Assembly: GCF_036850765.1 (NCBI RefSeq)
Contig: NC_089492.1
Location: forward strand, 166,902,296 to 166,966,295
DNA length: 64,000 bases
Direction of reading: 5' to 3'
Source: Saccopteryx bilineata
Taxonomy: Eukaryota > Chordata > Mammalia > Chiroptera > Emballonuridae
The position numbers and the translations under genes are program-made. Positions 34,686-46,016 of the stretch are shown here, piece by piece. Position 1 is the first letter of the stretch; every line of letters begins with the position of its first letter. The notes under the pieces are model-generated. The model did no database searches, was not told the DNA's origin, and saw only the letters and a list, made by a program, of their open reading frames with translations.

Positions 34686-34868
34686 TTATAATTAAATTCA
34701 TTTACTGATTTTAGAAAGAGAGGAAGAGAGAGAGAAAGAGAAGCAACAACTCATTCCACTTAGTTGTGCATTCATTGCTTGCTTCTTATATATGCCCTAG
34801 TTGGGGACTGAATCTGCAACCTTAGCATATTAAAATGATGCTCTAACCAACTGAACTACTGGCCAGGG
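34686..34868 (-). mobile_element. Short Ves-type SINE (about 180 bp)
   Basis: On the minus strand it begins GGCCCTGGCCAGTAGTTCAG and has TTGGTTAGAGCATC, a degraded B box (GATTCAGTCCCC), CATATATAAGAAGC and a CTCTCTCTTCC tail. The short length and body fit a plain Ves SINE better than the long family. Confidence 0.8.
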
Positions 34869-35599
34869 CCTATTTAATAAAATATTCAGTGAGAACTTCT
34901 ATAGGCAGAGCATGTAGGTTGATGCTGTCCTCATTCCCCTGCTCCAATTAGGCTCAGTCTACTGTGGGGAAAGGCTCCCCAGTGGGAGGATGTTTCCAAG
35001 GAAAGGCATGGTGTGTAAGGGGAGTGCAAGCCAGCCACAGGTTGACACCGAGGGCATCCCTATGGAAGTGACATTTGTGAAAACCTGGAATTGTTATTGG
35101 CAGAGCTGTGGGGCTCTTTTCAATGGAACATCAATATATTTTTTCTGCCTGGTTCTGCTGAGGCGGTCTGATATTCAGAGTAAAAGGGGAAGGAGGCTTT
35201 GGGGTTGTGAACATGCCTGCTCAGAGCTGAGCAGAGGAAGCCCGAGGCCATGAAACATGAGGCTGCAGACAGGAGCATTTCTGGGACTCTTATCTACACA
35301 GCGAGCAGGCTGTATTTCCCAGGCCATTAGCCCTAGACTGTAGGAAGGAGAAGCAGGAGCAAACAAAGAGAGGTGCCATACCTTGTATTGTCCACTGGGT
35401 GGAGTATTTTAGCCAAAGAAGGGACCTTTGGCCATATCGATGGGAGATCTTTGCTTTGGAGAAGATAGATAGATGCAAGTTTGGATGTGTGAAGTCCCTC
35501 CCATCAAAACTCTTCTCCACAGGTAACATTCATCAAACTTCCTCAAACCTGTGGGCTGTGCCTAGGCTTAGTATAGTCAAAGAAATCCTTTATGGGTGT
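34869..35599. other. Intergenic, no gene seen
   Basis: No supported gene or repeat. The open frame 35399-35620 has no recognisable protein. Confidence 0.5.
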
Positions 35600-35790
35600 A
35601 GCAACTTTCAAATTTCATAGCCAGAAGTGGCCAGAGAGGACCAGTGAGTCTGACCCTCTTTTCCACAAATTGGAAATGTGAGGGCCAAGAGGGGAGGAGA
35701 CTTGACCAAGGTCACACAGACAGGCTAGGCCGCGTCAGATCTGTCAGAATCCAGGTCTCCTGAATTCCTGGTCACAGCTCTGTCACCCTG
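35600..35790 (-). mobile_element. MIR-like fragment
   Basis: CACAAATTGGAAATGTGAGG, AGACTTGACCAAGGTCACAC and AGAATCCAGGTCTCCTGAAT follow the reverse complement of a MIR-type SINE. Confidence 0.65.
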
Positions 35791-36160
35791 AACTGTTTCT
35801 AAGTTGCTCAGATAGGTCTCCTTGCCCTTTAGACTTTCCAATGTAGGTATGAATCCATATCTTTTAAAAGAATCTAAGAAAACTGATGTGGAGAGAAGGA
35901 AGAGGTGGCTACAGCTCCCTTTAGTGGTAGATTCCACTGGGGTCTCCAGCTGGGAGGCATCCCAGTCCTCCCTGGGACTGGTCCTCTCAGCTGTTGCTTC
36001 CTGTCTCAGCCCCTCCCTCCCCTTCTGCTCTGGTATTCCTTCCTCAAAGGTGCTGTCTGGACTTCTGGTCTAAAAGGGCCACCCTTTCCCTACTGTCACA
36101 GGCTCTTCCTTGATCTACTTAACTGTCTTCAGAGCAGGTGCCTCTATTTGATGTTATATT
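35791..36160. other. Intergenic, no gene seen
   Basis: The two overlapping open frames at 35822-36204 are in pyrimidine-rich DNA and are not convincing. Confidence 0.45.
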
Positions 36161-36187
36161 GCGTGCGCGCGCGCACACACACACACC
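36161..36187. repeat. Alternating GC/CA tract, Z-DNA prone
   Basis: GCGTGCGCGCGCGCACACAC continues with ACACACC. Strict purine-pyrimidine alternation over about 25 bp favours Z-DNA and is a likely polymorphic microsatellite. Confidence 0.9.
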
Positions 36188-36204
36188 ACATTTTGTTTCT
36201 CTAA

Positions 36205-36450
36205 TTACTGCCTGCCTCCCCTCTATGAGCTTACTCTAGGAATAAGCTCAGTGAATTCAGGTTTACAATGTATCTATCCCCAGTACCCAGAAGAATGTCC
36301 AGTACATAGAAGATGCTCAACACAAATTTATTTAATTAGTAAATTAATAAAAGGTCATGGCTTCAAATTCTCATCTATAAAATGGATTATTATGCAGATC
36401 AAATTAAATAGGACATAAAGCAACTTGGCCACCTGTCAAGAAAAAAAATG
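36205..36450 (+). mobile_element. L2 3' end followed by MIR fragment
   Basis: CCCCTCTATGAGCTTACTC and CCCAGTACCCAGAAGAATG, then GTACATAGAAGATGCTCAAC, resemble an L2 3' end. After that, TTCTCATCTATAAAATGGAT and AGATCAAATTAAATAGG resemble MIR. Confidence 0.6.
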
Positions 36451-37844
36451 CAAGTGGTGCCCACTCAGAGTGATGGACTAAAAATTATTAGCAGAAACAA
36501 ATGGTCTATGGCATATAGCATGACAATAATTAATGTATATTTGCATTAATTTGTTTATTTTGTTTTATCCCTTCTTATTTCAAAACAAAACAACATAAAA
36601 AAATACCTGCTAACGGCAACATCAAGATACACACAGTTCAGCACTACCACATAAGCTAAGAGTGTGTGATGCGTGGCCTTAGGCAGCAGCGAGGTCTGGG
36701 ATGGAACAGCTGATCTGTTAGCTGCAAAGCTGACTCAGAAATGTCAGAAGCTTTTTCTGTTTACAAAATAAATGAAAGTTGGTGAGCCATAAGGCAAAGT
36801 TAAACAAAATTAGGAAAATAAAAGGCACCTAAGAAAAGGTTGGTGCAGAAAAAGCAGACCATGAAAACCTATCATTATTCAGAGTGGGACACCAAGTTAG
36901 GTTCTCACAGCCTCCTGTGGATGGGCAGTGGGGGATCCGATCGTCACAGCATATGTCAGTGTCTGTGCAGCCATCAGGGCTGGGCTGTGAGACCCCAAAC
37001 ACTGTCCGGGATCTGGGGATGGGAACGTTCCACACTGGGGATTTTTTCTATTAATACGCAGCTGATCCTAAGCCAGAATTGAGGGCCAAATGAAAAATTT
37101 TAAAATTATCCATTGCCCTGGTATTTTTCGTCTCTTGCAAGTCAGTAGGAAATTCAAAGACTCTGATTTTAAATATCTCCCAGTTTTTCAGAAATGTTTT
37201 TTAAAAAGACATATATTAAGAAAAGTGGGACAAATTCTAAATAAAGGTAAAGCAGAGATTGAAACAACTGAGAACAGTTTGGAAAGCTGACCTTGAAAAG
37301 ATAAGACCTACATGGTCACGTGGAAATCTTTTTCTCCCTAAATTTTCTGAAGAAAAGGGAGATCTCTCATGTTTGGCAATGACCTGAAAACCTAACCATG
37401 GCCTGGAATGGGTATTCTTGGCTAAATTTTGAAAAGCATAGAGAATTCACCATGGGAAGGAAGTGAATGCTGTCACAGGTTTTAACTGGTGAATTATCCA
37501 AAGTCCTGACTTCCTGGACATGAAAAATGACAACTCCTTGTAGGCCTGACTCTCAGTGTGAGACCCTCTGTCACTTGTGCAGGCAAATGAACTTCCCTTT
37601 TCCTTCTGTCCCCTGCGAATGCTGGGAGAGACAAGAGCCTCACTATTTACAAAGCTGGTCTCTCAATGGAAGGGTCACAAAAACTTGGCCCAAATCATAA
37701 GAGCCAGAGACCATTCTGAGGAGTGGAAAGGCATGACCGGACTGTTGTTTGACCAGAACACATGGTCAAGGGCCGTTTAAGAAAACGGTGTCTGCCGGGA
37801 AACTGTCCTGAGTCAGAATTAGAGCAGCTGGGAGCACCAGGCCC
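36451..37844. other. Intergenic, no gene seen
   Basis: No recognisable element. This is the largest block of unassigned, single-copy-looking DNA near the CASQ2 promoter, 1.5-2.9 kb upstream of the ATG, so distal regulatory DNA could lie here. I see no specific site strong enough to call. Confidence 0.45.
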
Positions 37845-37960
37845 CTGGCAATCAAAAACAATCTCAGACAAATTGCTAATTTCTCTGAATCTCAGCTCAC
37901 TTGCAAAATGAGAGCCAAATCACTGCTGCCCCGATTGCCTGCTGAAATCAAGGAGAAAAT
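37845..37960 (+). mobile_element. MIR fragment
   Basis: CAGACAAATTGCTAATTTCT, CTGAATCTCAGCTCACTTGC and AAAATGAGAGCC resemble the MIR core. Confidence 0.55.
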
Positions 37961-38059
37961 GGACAGAAAAGGTTCACAAACCATTACTATGAGAAATTAA
38001 CAAGGAATTACTTTTAAGAACCTATGTCCCAGCGTCTTAGGTGAGAATGAAGTAGGTGA

Positions 38060-38275
38060 GATAGCTACCGGGTTTGGGCACATGCTTTACCATCTATATG
38101 TTCCAAACCTTACAGTATACTTCTTATTGTCTCCATTTGACATGGGGGCAGCTGAGGCTCAGAGGGAGAGTGACCCTCCAAAGTTTATTCAGCTATGAAA
38201 AGGGCAGAGCAGGTATTTGAACTCTCATCTGTCTGGTGTCTAGACCCTCTACATCACTCTGTGTCTAATGAAGAG
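38060..38275 (-). mobile_element. MIR SINE fragment
   Basis: CTCCATTTGACATGGGGGCA, GCTGAGGCTCAGAGGGAGAG, GCAGAGCAGGTATTTGAACT and CTAGACCCTCTACATCACTC follow the reverse complement of MIR. Confidence 0.78.
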
Positions 38276-38899
38276 GCAAGGGGCAAAAGCAATACTTTAG
38301 GGGTCAACATAAAAAGAAAAATATGACAGGGATGATAGCCAAGCACCTAAGAAGGTTTCTGGGGAGGACTGTTAATTTTAGATTTTAAAATGGGGACGGG
38401 TTCTCCTGGTGTCAGCAGGATTTGGCAGTGGGCAGGGTGACAGGAAGGAACAGGTCGTGGGTGGTCTGGTGCCCCTGGAGCCCTTTCCTGTATAGGGCTG
38501 GGGACAGAGAGTCTCCCCGTATCCTCCGCTCAGTGACTGGCAGAGCCATGTGGGCATGACCAGGGGCCAGCTGAGACTGGGTTTCTAAGAAGAGAGACAA
38601 GAGGTGGCACAGGTAGAACATTAAATTTACCCTGGAGCTCCCTTTGATTCCCTTGTCAGCAGTGGGGAGCAGGGGATGGATGAGCTGTCCCCAGGAAGGG
38701 TCAGGCTGGATAACAGAATGATTCAATAATGTCTGAGTGGCACTGTGCACGTTCTACCATCTCCACTTGCTTACTGGTGCCACGGTCCCGTGTCTGTCCT
38801 CTCGTTTTCTCTTCCTCCCTCCGAGCTCATCTCTTTTCTTTGACCTTCCTGGCCTCCTTCTTTTCTGTGCACATCCCGTTCTCCGCCCCTTTCCTTTAT
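38276..38899. other. CASQ2 upstream flank, no repeat seen
   Basis: This is pyrimidine-rich DNA (38770-38920) just upstream of the promoter region. An E-box CACTTG lies at 38764-38769. Opposing open frames here are low-complexity artefacts. Confidence 0.45.
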
Positions 38900-38980
38900 C
38901 CTCCCTCCCCAACCCCCTGACTGACAGTATCAGCGAGTCCCTCAACAGTGGCATAGGAATCTTTTTATTCATTGTATGAT

Positions 38981-38990
38981 TTATTTTTAG
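38981..38990 (+). promoter_or_regulatory. MEF2 binding site
   Basis: TTATTTTTAG fits the MEF2 consensus YTAWWWWTAR at every position. It is 329 bp upstream of the CASQ2 ATG, which suits muscle expression. Confidence 0.65.
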
Positions 38991-39090
38991 CCTGAAACAA
39001 GTGCATCCTAAAAATGGAGTTCCTGATGGGACAGGCTGGGCAGAGCTATGCGAGGTATCTGGGGTTGGCCGGCCGCCTGGCTGTCAGTCT

Positions 39091-39116
39091 GCATGCGTGC
39101 GCATATGTGTGCATGT
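39091..39116. repeat. Alternating purine-pyrimidine tract near CASQ2 start
   Basis: GCATGCGTGCGCATATGTGT continues with GCATGT: 26 bases of unbroken purine-pyrimidine alternation, about 200 bp upstream of the ATG. It is Z-DNA prone and includes two E-boxes. Confidence 0.85.
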
Positions 39117-39318
39117 GAGTGAGCCTCTCTCCCTTCTTCCTGAGCCCACAGCTACAGTAGCTGGGCCCAAGGAGGACAAGAGTCAGTTCTGGGGCCCAGG
39201 AAGGGCAGGACAAATCAGCCTCTCTGTTCCCCACCTCTCTCAACAGGTCCCTTAAGAGTTGTACCTCCTTTTCCCTGCACTCAGTCTTTCTGGGCAAGAA
39301 AAACCGAACTTGTCCCAG

Positions 39319-39552
39319 ATGAAGAAGACTTACCTATTTGTCGTGTGGATCTACCTGCTGTCCTCCTGCAGGGCGGAAGAGGGGCTGAACTTTCCCACGT
39401 ATGATGGCAAGGACCGCGTGGTGAGTCTCACTGAGAAGAACTTCAAGCAGGTTTTGAAGAAGTACGACCTGCTCTGCCTCTACTACCATGAGCCCATGTC
39501 TTCAGACAAGGTCGCTCAGAAACAGTTCCAGCTGAAAGAAATCGTGCTGGAG
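39319..39552 (+). CDS. CASQ2: Calsequestrin-2 (cardiac), coding exon 1
   Basis: CASQ2 is the high-capacity calcium buffer of the sarcoplasmic reticulum lumen in heart. It polymerises near the ryanodine receptor and binds triadin and junctin. This exon encodes residues 1-78. Residues 1-19 are a signal peptide (basic KK, hydrophobic core, ending SSCRA), and the mature protein starts [14 protein letters not shown]. The first thioredoxin-like domain follows ([36 protein letters not shown]). Arg33, mutated in some human CPVT families (R33Q), is conserved. The ATG at 39319 is chosen because the only in-frame upstream candidate is a TTG and because the signal peptide starts here. The exon ends in phase 0 after codon 78 at a consensus donor. 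The match to human CASQ2, recalled from memory, is very high. No lesion is seen. The remaining exons lie beyond 64000. Confidence 0.97.
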
Positions 39553-39558
39553 GTAAGT
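39550..39558 (+). other. CASQ2: CASQ2 exon 1 splice donor
   Basis: GAG|GTAAGT, a full-consensus 5' splice site. The intron starts at 39553. The open frame running on to 39615 is intron read-through. Confidence 0.93.
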
Positions 39559-41324
39559 GGGGGTGTGCTGGCCAGTGGAGGCAGGAGGGCAGGAGGGGCA
39601 GGGTCCCGATCCTGAAATCTTGCTGCATTCGCATCTCATGTGAATCTGGAGATATTCCTACTGCAAACCTGGGATGTGGGAACAAGCGTGGGCCCTGATG
39701 CCAAAAATGGGGACAATGGACTGTGTCTGACTTAGTCTGTTTCATAGTGGTGATTTTTTAAGGGCAATCTTGAAAATTTTTCAGAGAGAATGTTAAAACT
39801 ATTGTTACAAAGACTGACTGACATGAAGTCCCAGAGCTTTGGGTTTCATTCAGTGTGTTAAGAACCCACTCTGTTGTCTCCCCATGATCCTGGAGAAACG
39901 GGAAATCTTTGACCTTGCGTCTCTTGGTGGGTCAGGTGGGGAATGTCTCTAAGTGATTCTCCTTCCTTGTGGTTTGGTTTTGGTCACCATTATATTGGGT
40001 GGATATGTGACAACCTTTGCTGCACACTCAGTAATGGGTGCTTTTTTTTTTTCTCTCTCAGAAAGTTCTTGGTGTGAGTTCAGGGCTGACACTGAAGTCA
40101 GTTCTTATTTTATCTGCATTATGTGGCCTGACTGTAAACCTGGCATGGGGCCCATTTTCAAATTCTGCGTGAGAGCCCTAGAGCCCTGCCTGTAGCCCGT
40201 CTGGACAAGTTGAGGTCATTCACACTCAGGAGCACCATGAATCCCAAGAACCCAGTGGGCACCCAGGTGCCCTGTCAGTCCCCATGCCCGACCCAGGCCA
40301 GCCCAGGCACAAATACATGAAAAGGACTGTTTGAGAATTACAGCAGTTTATTAACAATCAGAAAGCTCCATTTAATCAAATACTTTGATTAATAGAATTA
40401 TCATATAAAACCCACGTAGATTTGAATTTTCAAAAAAAAATTTTTTTGACTCATAAAATCCAGGAAAACCATCCTAAACACATCAAAATATCTTGCTAAT
40501 TTAAAAAGCACTCCAGAATCCTAAGTGTCACCTGGTCATCATACAGACACCCATTTCAGGTGTTTGTAGTCAGCAGTGTGGCCATTCAAAGAGCTCTAGT
40601 TGGCAAAAAGCTAAGTGTTTTTAAAATACCATTGTTACCATTACAGTTTCCCTTAGGCTCCGTCCTGGGGGCTGACAGTGGAAGCTGGGTTCTCTCCAAG
40701 GGCAGCACAGGAGAGAAAGCAGGGACAGTTCTTAGGTGGCTGTAGCATGGACATGGGGAAATTGCAGGTGGGAATCCAGCACAGCTAGCTGCCGCTTAGC
40801 CCGTGAAAGCCTTGCTCACCATCGTCTCCACTGCCAACTGCTTTACTCCATTACTGAGAGAGATTTTTATGAAAAATTTAATGGAAGGCATAAGGATTCT
40901 ACTTATGTGCTCATCACTGTCCAGTTATACTAGATCTAAAAAAATAAGGTGCGAGCAGTGTCCCCTGTTTCTGATTGCCTATCGAACTAAGACACACACA
41001 CAAACATAAACTCCCCCAAGAATACCTCCTCCCCAAAGACCAATTCTGGCCCCATACAAAATCATGATCAGGAAACTTCCTCTGGGTTCAGCGTTGCTTG
41101 ACACATTTGACACAATAGTGCTGGGCAGAGACTGACCAGGGGGTGGTTTGGCATAGGAAGTTGAAGCCCCAGAGGCACCTAAAGGTGAAGTGGATATCAT
41201 TAGAGAGAGAGAAAAAAAAAAAACAACAAAAACACAGAACTTGTGGTCAGGATATCTGGATTTATATTAGGTCACATTTATATGACAATAATTACCATAT
41301 ATCCTTAATGATATCATTAGATCA

Positions 41325-41500
41325 AAATAATTAACATTTACTAAGCACTCGCTGTGTGCAGAGGGCTCTTTAAGCACTTTGTACATGTTAGCTGGTTTCG
41401 TCCTTACAGTATTTCTGTAACGTCGGTGTGGTTACTACCTCATTTTACATATGGTGAAACTGAGGCACGGAGAGGCTAAGTGGCCTCCACTAGTGCAGTT
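41325..41500 (-). mobile_element. MIR SINE fragment
   Basis: TTAACATTTACTAAGCACTC, GCTGTGTGCAGAGGGCTC, TTTAAGCACTTTGTACATG, CTCATTTTACATATGGTG and AAACTGAGGCACGGAGAGG: the reverse complement of MIR, well preserved. Confidence 0.85.
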
Positions 41501-42539
41501 GAAGGCCATCTTGGTCCCTCTAAGTGCTGCTGCTGGAGTCAGAGACAGGTACAAGGAGCTGCCAGATACTGTACCTTGTTCAGTGGTGTTTCAAGAGTTT
41601 GCTTGAACTAGACTCGCTCAGCCTGTCTGGTTCTGGTGATGCCGGCTGTGTCACCAACAGCGCTGAGCTGCACATAACCCTGGAGGTCCCCTGATGCAGG
41701 GAGGAGGCTGGGCATTCTTAGGGAATGCTGGGTAAGGACGGGGCAGACCTTTGTTGAGATGAGCAGTTTCTCAGAACTCAGGACAAAAATGGCTCCAGCA
41801 CACCCATGGGCGAGAATGGAGTGGGGATGTGAGCCTGTATTCTTCATGGTCAAAACAAGTGTTTTGTCCTCTCAATTCCCTGGACCCTAGTCCTGCACTA
41901 AGGAAAATCAGAGTTGGAAGCCCATGTTGGAGCTTGCCACTTCTCAATCATTTCGGCCTGAGGGAGATTGTGATGTTGGAGGACTTTCTACCTATACATA
42001 TGAGACATAAGTGCTGCTGGCCAGTTCAGGGCTATGTTGTCAGAGATGGAAGGAGAGGAGGAGGCATCCCAGCATATGACCCCAGGCAGGGGGGCTCAGC
42101 CACCAGGAGACAGCACAGGAAGGACCAGCCTCTTTTCCTCCAAGGAGTTTTGGAAGGTGACTTTTGATGTTATTTTGTTTGTTTGTTTTTATTGTAACTG
42201 ACATCGACATAAACATATACAAATGAAATAAAAATTTCATAAAACAATCATTATTATTTGGGGACTACTTGGAGACAATTTGGGGACAATCTTGGCTTTC
42301 ATTATATTATATTCTGTTTTATTTCACTTAAAAATTATTGATCACAACCAGCAAAATTGCTTTTTCTGTCCTGTGATGACTACCACCCCCAGGTTAAATA
42401 ACCTGAGCACTCTTAGGAGCTAGGTGGTTAGGAACTGAAGGTTCATGGCTTGTCACATTAGGGCTAACCCATTCTGATAAAAAGCCAGAGGCACCATGGT
42501 CAGTTATGTAGAATTTGTCCGCTGCAAGGCAGTGATGTT

Positions 42540-42789
42540 CAACCTTTTCTTTCACGGCACACATAAACTAATTACTAAAATTCTGCGGCACACTAAAAAA
42601 TATTTTTTTGCCCATCTGAAAGAAATTAGCTATAATTTTGATTCATTCACACCAAGTGGCTATTGCTGTGTTGGCTGTTGTCATTTTTTTATTTGACAAA
42701 CTGAGGGAAAAGAGGCTAGTGCCCCTGACTAAATACTCAGGTATCACATGTTTTAAAAATCTTTGCAGTGCACCAGTTGAAAATCACTG
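42540..42789. mobile_element. Non-autonomous hAT DNA transposon (250 bp)
   Basis: The terminal inverted repeats are CAGTGATGTTCAACC at the left and CAGTGATTTTCAACT as the complement of the right end (42775-42789). Flanking 8-mers CTGCAAGG (42532-42539) and CTCTAAGA (42790-42797) agree at 5 of 8 positions and fit a worn hAT-type duplication. It has no transposase. The inner text CACGGCACACATAAAC with CTGCGGCACAC is typical of short mammalian hAT derivatives. Confidence 0.78.
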
Positions 42790-43689
42790 CTCTAAGAGGA
42801 TGACAAGAAAGAGACCCAGAAACAGGCCCTCCACACAGTCAGGAGGTCACTGCCTGACTGGGGCCTTGAAATGTCCTTCAGTTAGTCCTGCATTTGTCAC
42901 TTGCTCTAAGTTGGCCCTTGGGAAGCACACTGGGGATACAGGAAACTTGAGACACTTGGGTGGCTCACAGCCTAATACAAAAGAAGACACACAAACAAGA
43001 AGGCACAGAGTGAAGGGCCACTGTCACAGTAGAGAAATTACAGGGTCCTCTGGGAGTGCAGAGGAGAGAGCCCCCACGCCCCCCGCGCCCAGATGTGGGA
43101 GGTGTGACAAGGAAGAACTGCGTGGTGTAATTCACCAGGCAGACAGGCAAGGGTGAGGCAGGAAACCTCAAAAGCAAGCAAGCTGACACTTCTCAAACTT
43201 TTTCCACCTGTTAGCTTTTCCCTAAAATTGTCTATGAGGGCCTCATTTCTTTAGAGTCAGACTTTTATCCCTACTTGGCCAAGCCCCTTTGGGAGAGGCA
43301 GGTCTCAGAGACGTTGCCAGTCCTTTATTCCTCCTTCTGACCAAGTGCGAGACTTCTCTCTGAGAACAGGGCTTGACAAGGGGAAGGGAGAGACCACAGG
43401 CCACTAAAAGCCTGAGCACCAGGAGGCACCAAACTCAAACTTCGCTCTCCCATTTGGCTGGCATCTAGCTCTGGAGGGCCCTGTGGTTGGTGCAGGGCAT
43501 ATGGTTCTATACAGATGTTCTGTAAACCCTTTCTGAGTGAATGTTGAAACCTTTCAGCTCAGGAGAACCTAAGGAAACATCTAAATTGTTCTGAACCCCT
43601 CATTTCATAGATGTGACCTTGTAGTGTTATGACTCACACAGCTGGGCATCCCAAGTCCTAGTTGGGCACCCTTCATCCACAAAATAGGG

Positions 43690-44180
43690 TGTAATCACTT
43701 AGAAATTTTAGAATGTGTAGAAAAAGAAAAAAAAAAGGTAAAAAAAGGTTTCTACCAGAAATAAGCATTGTTTATGTTCAGATAGATTTCTTTCTAATAT
43801 TTTGTTCTACTCATAAATACACATTTTTCAATTGGGTTTATACCATTTATATAGTTTTGTTTCCTAATTTTTCATCTTAGTATATTGTGTGTGTTCCTAT
43901 GTCATTAAATACTTTTATATTCTCTACAAACATAATGTTAAGGCCAGTATAATATTTCATTGTAATATTCCATTGTATGACTGTATAGGTTTTTAAAAAT
44001 GATTTCTCTATTTTTGTAGACTGGCATTTTTCAGGGCTTTAAAATTTTTATTTAGATTTTCATTGCTTTTTTAAGGAACATTTTTCATTTTTAGCTAGAT
44101 TGAATTTTTCATCAAATTATTTGCTATTTACATTTTTTATTCTGTGCATTATTTCTCTATGCCTTTCCCCCATTTTTCTG
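43690..44180 (-). mobile_element. Possible old LINE 3' fragment
   Basis: AT-rich text with AAGCATTGTTTATGTTCAG, GTATATTGTGTGTGTTCC and TAATATTCCATTGTATGACT resembles antisense ends of old L1/HAL1-type elements. Low certainty. Confidence 0.4.
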
Positions 44181-44718
44181 TTGAAGTATCCACAAAGTCA
44201 TAGAAGGAGTTGCAGTTTTGTACTCTATTTCCTTCCACTTCAGCCAGAATGGTAACTTAAGTCCCACCACAGTAACCAAATCCTTATTATCACTGCAGGA
44301 CTCAGAGATGCAAGAGGAAGATGCTGGCAATGAGTTTAATTTCTCTTTGCTCCTCTGTTGCCTACCTCTGCTTTCCCCTCAACTTGTGCTGCAAGGCACT
44401 GCTACTAGCATGTTCTGTGAAAGTCTCCCGACATCACAATCTCTTTTGGGTTGAAATGCTTGAGAAGTGGCGTGCTCCCCCATGGGCTTCCAAGTCAGAT
44501 AGACCCCAGTTACCTCCCAAGGAAGAGGTCTGTCTGCATTCAGGCTCGTTCTTTGTTAAGTAGAGGTCATGGTGTTGTGAAGATTTGGTAAGGTAGCTAT
44601 GTAAGGGCTCAGCTCTTAGAACACAGAAGGTACCTGAAACTGTCCTTCCCAGCCTGGATCTCAGACCCAGCCCAGCCCAAGCCCATCATTTTACAGGCGG
44701 GGGCACCAGGCCACTTTT

Positions 44719-45127
44719 TTTTTTTTTTTTCTTTCATCTTTTCTGAAGCTGGAAACAGGGAGAGACAGTCAGACAGACTCCCGCATGCGCCCGACCGGGA
44801 TCCACCCGGCACGCCCACCATGGGGCGATGCTCTGCCCACCAGGGGGCGATGCTCTGCCCATCCTGGGCGTCGCCATGTTGCGACCCTCCTGGGTGTCGC
44901 CATATTGCGACCAGAGCCACTCTAGCGCCTGGGGCAGAGTCCACAGAGCCATCCCCAGCGCCCGGGCCATCTTTTGCTCCAATGGAGCCTTGGCTGCGGG
45001 AGGGGAAGAGAGAGACAGAGAGGAAGGCGCGGCGGAGGGGTGGAGAAGCAAATGGGCGCTTCTCCTATGTGCCCTGGCCGGGAATCGAACCTGGGTCCTC
45101 CGCACGCTAGGCCGACGCTCTACCGCT
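44719..45127 (-). mobile_element. Long tRNA-derived SINE, cut within its A box
   Basis: On the minus strand the element begins CAGCGGTAGAGCGTCGGCC: the first two dozen bases of the tRNA-like head are missing, yet a 15-base duplication GCACCAGGCCACTTT flanks it (44703-44717 and 45128-45142). The body is expanded, with extra GATGCTCTGCCCA and GTCGCCATRTTGCGACC-type units at 44820-44915. The tail is an A run (T run 44715-44730). Confidence 0.9.
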
Positions 45128-46016
45128 GCACCAGGCCACTTTTGGAAGCTCAGGACTGGTAGTGTGACACCATATTACTTATTCAGAACCAGCTAAGCCC
45201 CAGAGAGATGGAGTGACTTGCCCATGATCACAGGCTCTGGATGTCCCCACGTTCAGCTCCCCCTCTGATCCCGAAGGCTTTGCTGAGTCTGTGTCTGAGG
45301 TATTCAGTCATTTCATCAACATCATCTATTCATTAGCCCCTTTCTCATTTTTAGTCCCAGTGAAGCCTCTGTCCTTTTGAAAAGTGCTTCCAGTCTCCTA
45401 ACTTACTCTTTCCCTCCATGGAGACATATGGTGGAGTTCTTCCTCTAGGCTGGAAGCCTCCATAAAGCCACCGAATCCAAAGCAAACATGGTACTGGGGG
45501 AAAGGAAATGGAGCCCAGTTCGTTGATTGAATGGGCAAGGATCAAAAAACTGCTGTGAGTCAAAAACACAACTAAATGAATTAACTGGGTATGTGACAAT
45601 GTTGTGAAGAGTACCTTGATACAAGGAATCGAGGTCCTGAGCTCCTGGCAAACTGTCATTGTTGTACTCAGCACCTGAGCCAGGTGCAGGGAATCTCTTC
45701 CTCTTCCCTCTCCTGACTTCTCACAGGTCTTAGCCCAGAGTCCAAAGTTGTTCCCTTTCTTTCACACTCCTCTGCTTCCATGAAACCAGCATTCTAGCCT
45801 GAAAAAGAAGAAAGAAAAGGACAAAGCTTTTTCCTAGTGAGCTTCACGCTTGTAGAGAAACAACTTCAGGCCACCTACACATCTCAGGAAGGAGGCGTGC
45901 ACGCACCTCAGTTTCAGGATCTCTGGGCACTCTATCATATTTCAGGTCCAAAGCTAATGCTGTTAACTGTGTCTGTGTGTTTGTGGGTGTAACTATAGGC
46001 CAACCCGTAGCAAATA

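Larger units (their letters stand above)
38900..39318 (+). promoter_or_regulatory. CASQ2: Probable CASQ2 proximal promoter and 5'UTR
   Basis: This is the stretch directly upstream of the CASQ2 start codon. It holds an exact MEF2 site (38981-38990), E-boxes CATATG (39102-39107) and CATGTG (39112-39117) inside an alternating purine-pyrimidine tract, and an AT-rich TTTTTATTCATTGTATG segment (38962-38978) that could act as a weak TATA region. MEF2 control of the cardiac calsequestrin promoter is established in other mammals; its use here is inferred. The transcription start is not determinable from sequence alone. Confidence 0.6.

Noticed and set aside
39259..39318. N-terminal extension of CASQ2 by 20 residues
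   Set aside because: The upstream opening codon is TTG, not ATG, and the extension would displace the signal peptide. The ATG at 39319 gives the expected protein.
39553..39615. Coding continuation of CASQ2 past residue 78
   Set aside because: A full-consensus GTAAGT donor follows codon 78 and the translated continuation does not resemble calsequestrin.
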